Source: an uncultured Planctomycetales bacterium (GTDB taxonomy: Bacteria > Planctomycetota > Planctomycetia > Isosphaerales > Isosphaeraceae). From it: a stretch of DNA of 64,000 nt. The notes under the pieces were generated by a model. That model was given only the letters and a program-made list of their open reading frames with translations. It was not told the DNA's origin and ran no database searches. How positions within the stretch are numbered: the first letter of the stretch is position 1; the number at the start of each line of letters is the position of its first letter. Below, piece by piece: positions 61,925 to 64,000 of the stretch. The stretch is from assembly GCA_903926465.1 (NCBI GenBank), contig CAIYJE010000111.1, positions 1 to 64,000 of the forward strand. Direction: 5' to 3'. The position numbers and the translations under genes were made by a program.

Positions 61925-64000
61925 ATGTCCTCCGCATCCCCTTCTCCCAGGCTGAAAGACCGACGAGGGCGTGTTTACACGCCGGCGATCGGGTCTCGAC
62001 TTCGGCCCTGGCTCTGGGCCTTACTGATCGGATTTGCACTTCTCGCAGCCAACGGGGCCTATCTGGCCAGCGTGACCATGCTGGGCTGGGTGAGGGGCAA
62101 TAATCAGCAAACCTACTTCTCATTGCTCATGCTGGCCGCCCACCTGGCGCTCGGTGTGGTCTTCGTGACACCGTTCGTCGTCTTCGGTCTGGTCCACTGG
62201 TTCACCTCCTGGAACCGGCCGAACAAAGCCGCCATCCGGTTCGGCCTTATGCTGCTGGCCGCGGCCACCATTCTGATGGTCACCGGTTTCGCCCTCTGGC
62301 GTGAGTTCATCGACCTTCGAGACCCCAAGATCCGCCAGGTCGTTTACTGGCTCCATGTCATCACGCCGATCGCCGCAATTGCCCTGTACATGCAGCACCG
62401 GTTCGCCGGTCCAAGAATCAAGTGGCACTTTGTCAGAGCCTGGGTTGGGGCCGTCGCTCTCTTCATTGCCGTCATGGCCGTCTTCCACTCCCATGATCCG
62501 CGATCAATCAAGCGTTCCAGCGACCCGCGCTACACCTACCCCTCAGATGTCAAGCTGGCGGCCGGCAAGTTGATCCCTGAAGAAACTCTGATGATGGACG
62601 AGTACTGCCTCAAATGCCACAAAGATTCGTATGACGGCTGGTATCACTCGGCCCACCACTTCAGCTCTTTTAATAACAAGCCGTACCTGGCCAGCGTTCG
62701 CGATACCCGCAAGGTGGCCAAAGAGCGAGATAACGATGTTCGGGCAGCCCGATTTTGCGCTGGCTGCCATGACCCGGTGCCATTCTTCTCAGGCGCGTTT
62801 GACGATCCCAACTACGATGACGTGAACTCTCGGTCAAGCCAGGCCGGCATCACCTGCACGGCCTGCCACGCCATCACCCAGATTGGCAGCACCCGAGGCA
62901 ATGCCGACTACACCATTGAAGAGCCCCAGCATTACCCCTTTGCACAAAGCACCAATCCTGCGCTCCAGTGGCTCAACAACACTCTGGTCCGTGCCAAGCC
63001 AGAGATGCATAAGAAGACGTTCCTGAAGCCTGAGGTTCACAAAGACGCAGCCTTCTGCGCCACCTGCCACAAGGTGAACCTACCGTATGCCCTGAATCAC
63101 TACAAAGACTTTCTCCGCGGTCAGAACCACTGGGATAACTTCGTGCTCTCCGGTGTTTCCGGCGGCAATGCAAAGTCGTTTTACTATCCGCCGGTCGCTG
63201 AAAAGGATTGCAACGGCTGCCATATGCCGCTCAAGCCTTCGAACGATTTTGGTGCCCAAGACTTTGACAACGTTGCAGGCCGAGAGATTCATGATCACCT
63301 GTTTCCGGGTGCCAACACGGGGCTTGCCACCATTCGAGGCCGTGCCGATGTCGCCGAGGAGCAAGCCAAGTTTCTGGCGGAGAAACAGGTCCGCATTGAC
63401 CTGTTCGGGCTCAGAGATAACGGCTCGATTGACGGGAACCTGACCGCTCCCCTGCGTCCAGAGTCTCCAACTCTGGAACCTGGCAAGAATTACCTGGTGG
63501 AAACGGTGGTCCGAACTCTTCACATTGGCCACTTGTTCAGCCAAGGCACAGCTGACTCCAATGAGATCTGGGTCGAACTGATCGCCCGGGCGGATGACAA
63601 GATCATCGGCCGGTCTGGTGGCATTGATGAGACGGGCCAGGTTGATCCTTACTCGCATTTCATCAACATTTATATGCTTGATCGCAACGGCAAGCGGATC
63701 GACCGCCGCAATGCGCAAGATATTTTTGTGCCGCTGTATAACAAGCAGGTCCCGCCAGGCGCGGGCCAAATTGTCCACTTTGGCCTGACGGTTCCTCAGG
63801 GTACACCGGGGCCCATCACCTTGGAGGCTCGGGTCAACTACCGGAAGTTTGACCGCACCTATATGAACTATGTGTTTGGCAAGGGGAAGGGACCGGAACT
63901 TCCCGTCGTGGTGATGGCCAAAGACAGCGTGAACCTGACAGTGCAGGGGGGGCCGGCCGCAACCAACCCGCCGTCAACCATCAAAGACGAATGGCAGCGA
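61925..64000 (+). CDS. Membrane-anchored pentaheme c-type cytochrome (partial, runs off window)
   Basis: The frame from ATG at 61925 (GAGG about 8 nt upstream) stays open to the window edge, giving at least 692 residues. Residues 1-205 hold about five hydrophobic segments (PWLWALLIGFALLAANGAYL, LMLAAHLALGVVFVTPFVVF, LMLLAAATILMVTGFALW and others), including paired histidines typical of a heme-b-like membrane module. Five CxxCH motifs follow: CLKCH (228), CAGCH (278), CTACH (311), CATCH (378) and CNGCH (429), with extra histidines (SAHHFSSF, NHYKDFL) that could be sixth ligands. The later part is beta-rich. It resembles multiheme cytochromes with a cytochrome c554-like core used in electron transfer across the inner membrane. 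Confidence 0.88.
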   Translation, partial: MSSASPSPRLKDRRGRVYTPAIGSRLRPWLWALLIGFALLAANGAYLASVTMLGWVRGNNQQTYFSLLMLAAHLALGVVFVTPFVVFGLVHWFTSWNRPNKAAIRFGLMLLAAATILMVTGFALWREFIDLRDPKIRQVVYWLHVITPIAAIALYMQHRFAGPRIKWHFVRAWVGAVALFIAVMAVFHSHDPRSIKRSSDPRYTYPSDVKLAAGKLIPEETLMMDEYCLKCHKDSYDGWYHSAHHFSSFNNKPYLASVRDTRKVAKERDNDVRAARFCAGCHDPVPFFSGAFDDPNYDDVNSRSSQAGITCTACHAITQIGSTRGNADYTIEEPQHYPFAQSTNPALQWLNNTLVRAKPEMHKKTFLKPEVHKDAAFCATCHKVNLPYALNHYKDFLRGQNHWDNFVLSGVSGGNAKSFYYPPVAEKDCNGCHMPLKPSNDFGAQDFDNVAGREIHDHLFPGANTGLATIRGRADVAEEQAKFLAEKQVRIDLFGLRDNGSIDGNLTAPLRPESPTLEPGKNYLVETVVRTLHIGHLFSQGTADSNEIWVELIARADDKIIGRSGGIDETGQVDPYSHFINIYMLDRNGKRIDRRNAQDIFVPLYNKQVPPGAGQIVHFGLTVPQGTPGPITLEARVNYRKFDRTYMNYVFGKGKGPELPVVVMAKDSVNLTVQGGPAATNPPSTIKDEWQR

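Overview
The window looks like chromosomal DNA of a Planctomycetota bacterium (a Gemmata- or Isosphaera-like lineage is plausible, but I cannot fix it). The evidence is gene content: two pairs of planctomycete-type c-heme/DUF1549/DUF1553 proteins with DUF1501 partners, an exosortase with an EpsI-type partner, a SPINDLY-type O-GlcNAc transferase, an ASPIC/UnbV-FG-GAP protein and a multiheme cytochrome. Most of the sequence is G+C-rich and gene-dense. The left 5 kb is visibly more AT-rich and looks accessory.

Region 1 (1-5.0 kb), accessory DNA. IS200/IS605-like or REP-like nested hairpins and a decayed gene are followed by a leftward cluster: an uncharacterised protein, an XRE-like DNA-binding protein, an RFC/DnaX-like AAA+ clamp-loader protein with a strong extended -10 promoter, a small orphan ORF and an HTH-like basic protein. 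A small holin-like membrane protein is encoded rightward. A decamer, GGGTGCGGGC on the plus strand, recurs five times exactly and twice partially between 611 and 3405. The region ends in a gene-poor stretch and a 3' fragment of a tRNA-Ala(UGC) gene, which is what an integrative element leaves behind.

Region 2 (5.0-20.9 kb), core. A TPR/FG-GAP/ASPIC protein, a GT41 O-GlcNAc transferase, a DUF1501 plus PSCyt/DUF1549/DUF1553 pair, an M28 peptidase, a baeRF3-like release-factor homologue, a small lipoprotein, argG, and a membrane protein.

Region 3 (21.0-26.0 kb), selenocysteine operon. selB, an uncharacterised gene, selA and a fumarylacetoacetate-hydrolase-family gene are coupled by 4-nt overlaps or a 3-nt gap. 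A strong hairpin lies in the selB leader.

Region 4 (26.1-44.2 kb), exopolysaccharide locus in two divergent arms. Leftward: a WecA-type initiating transferase, Wzz/BY-kinase, O-antigen ligase/polymerase-like protein, an FHA-TM-helical-repeat protein, exosortase, EpsI and GDP-mannose dehydratase. Rightward: three GT4-type glycosyltransferases, a polymerase-like membrane protein and a GT2 glycosyltransferase. Together these can start a lipid-linked sugar, extend it, polymerise it, control chain length and export it.

Region 5 (44.3-64 kb). A MoxR-DUF58-transglutaminase operon, a second PSCyt/DUF1501 pair (with an added LamG-like domain), a carboxypeptidase-regulatory-domain protein, a Prc/CtpA protease, a LysM-like protein, an ABC-2-type permease, a small secreted protein, a lipoprotein, and a membrane-anchored pentaheme cytochrome cut by the window edge. 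An ~85-112 bp imperfect inverted repeat occurs three times between core genes. No CRISPR array, rRNA gene or complete tRNA gene was seen.
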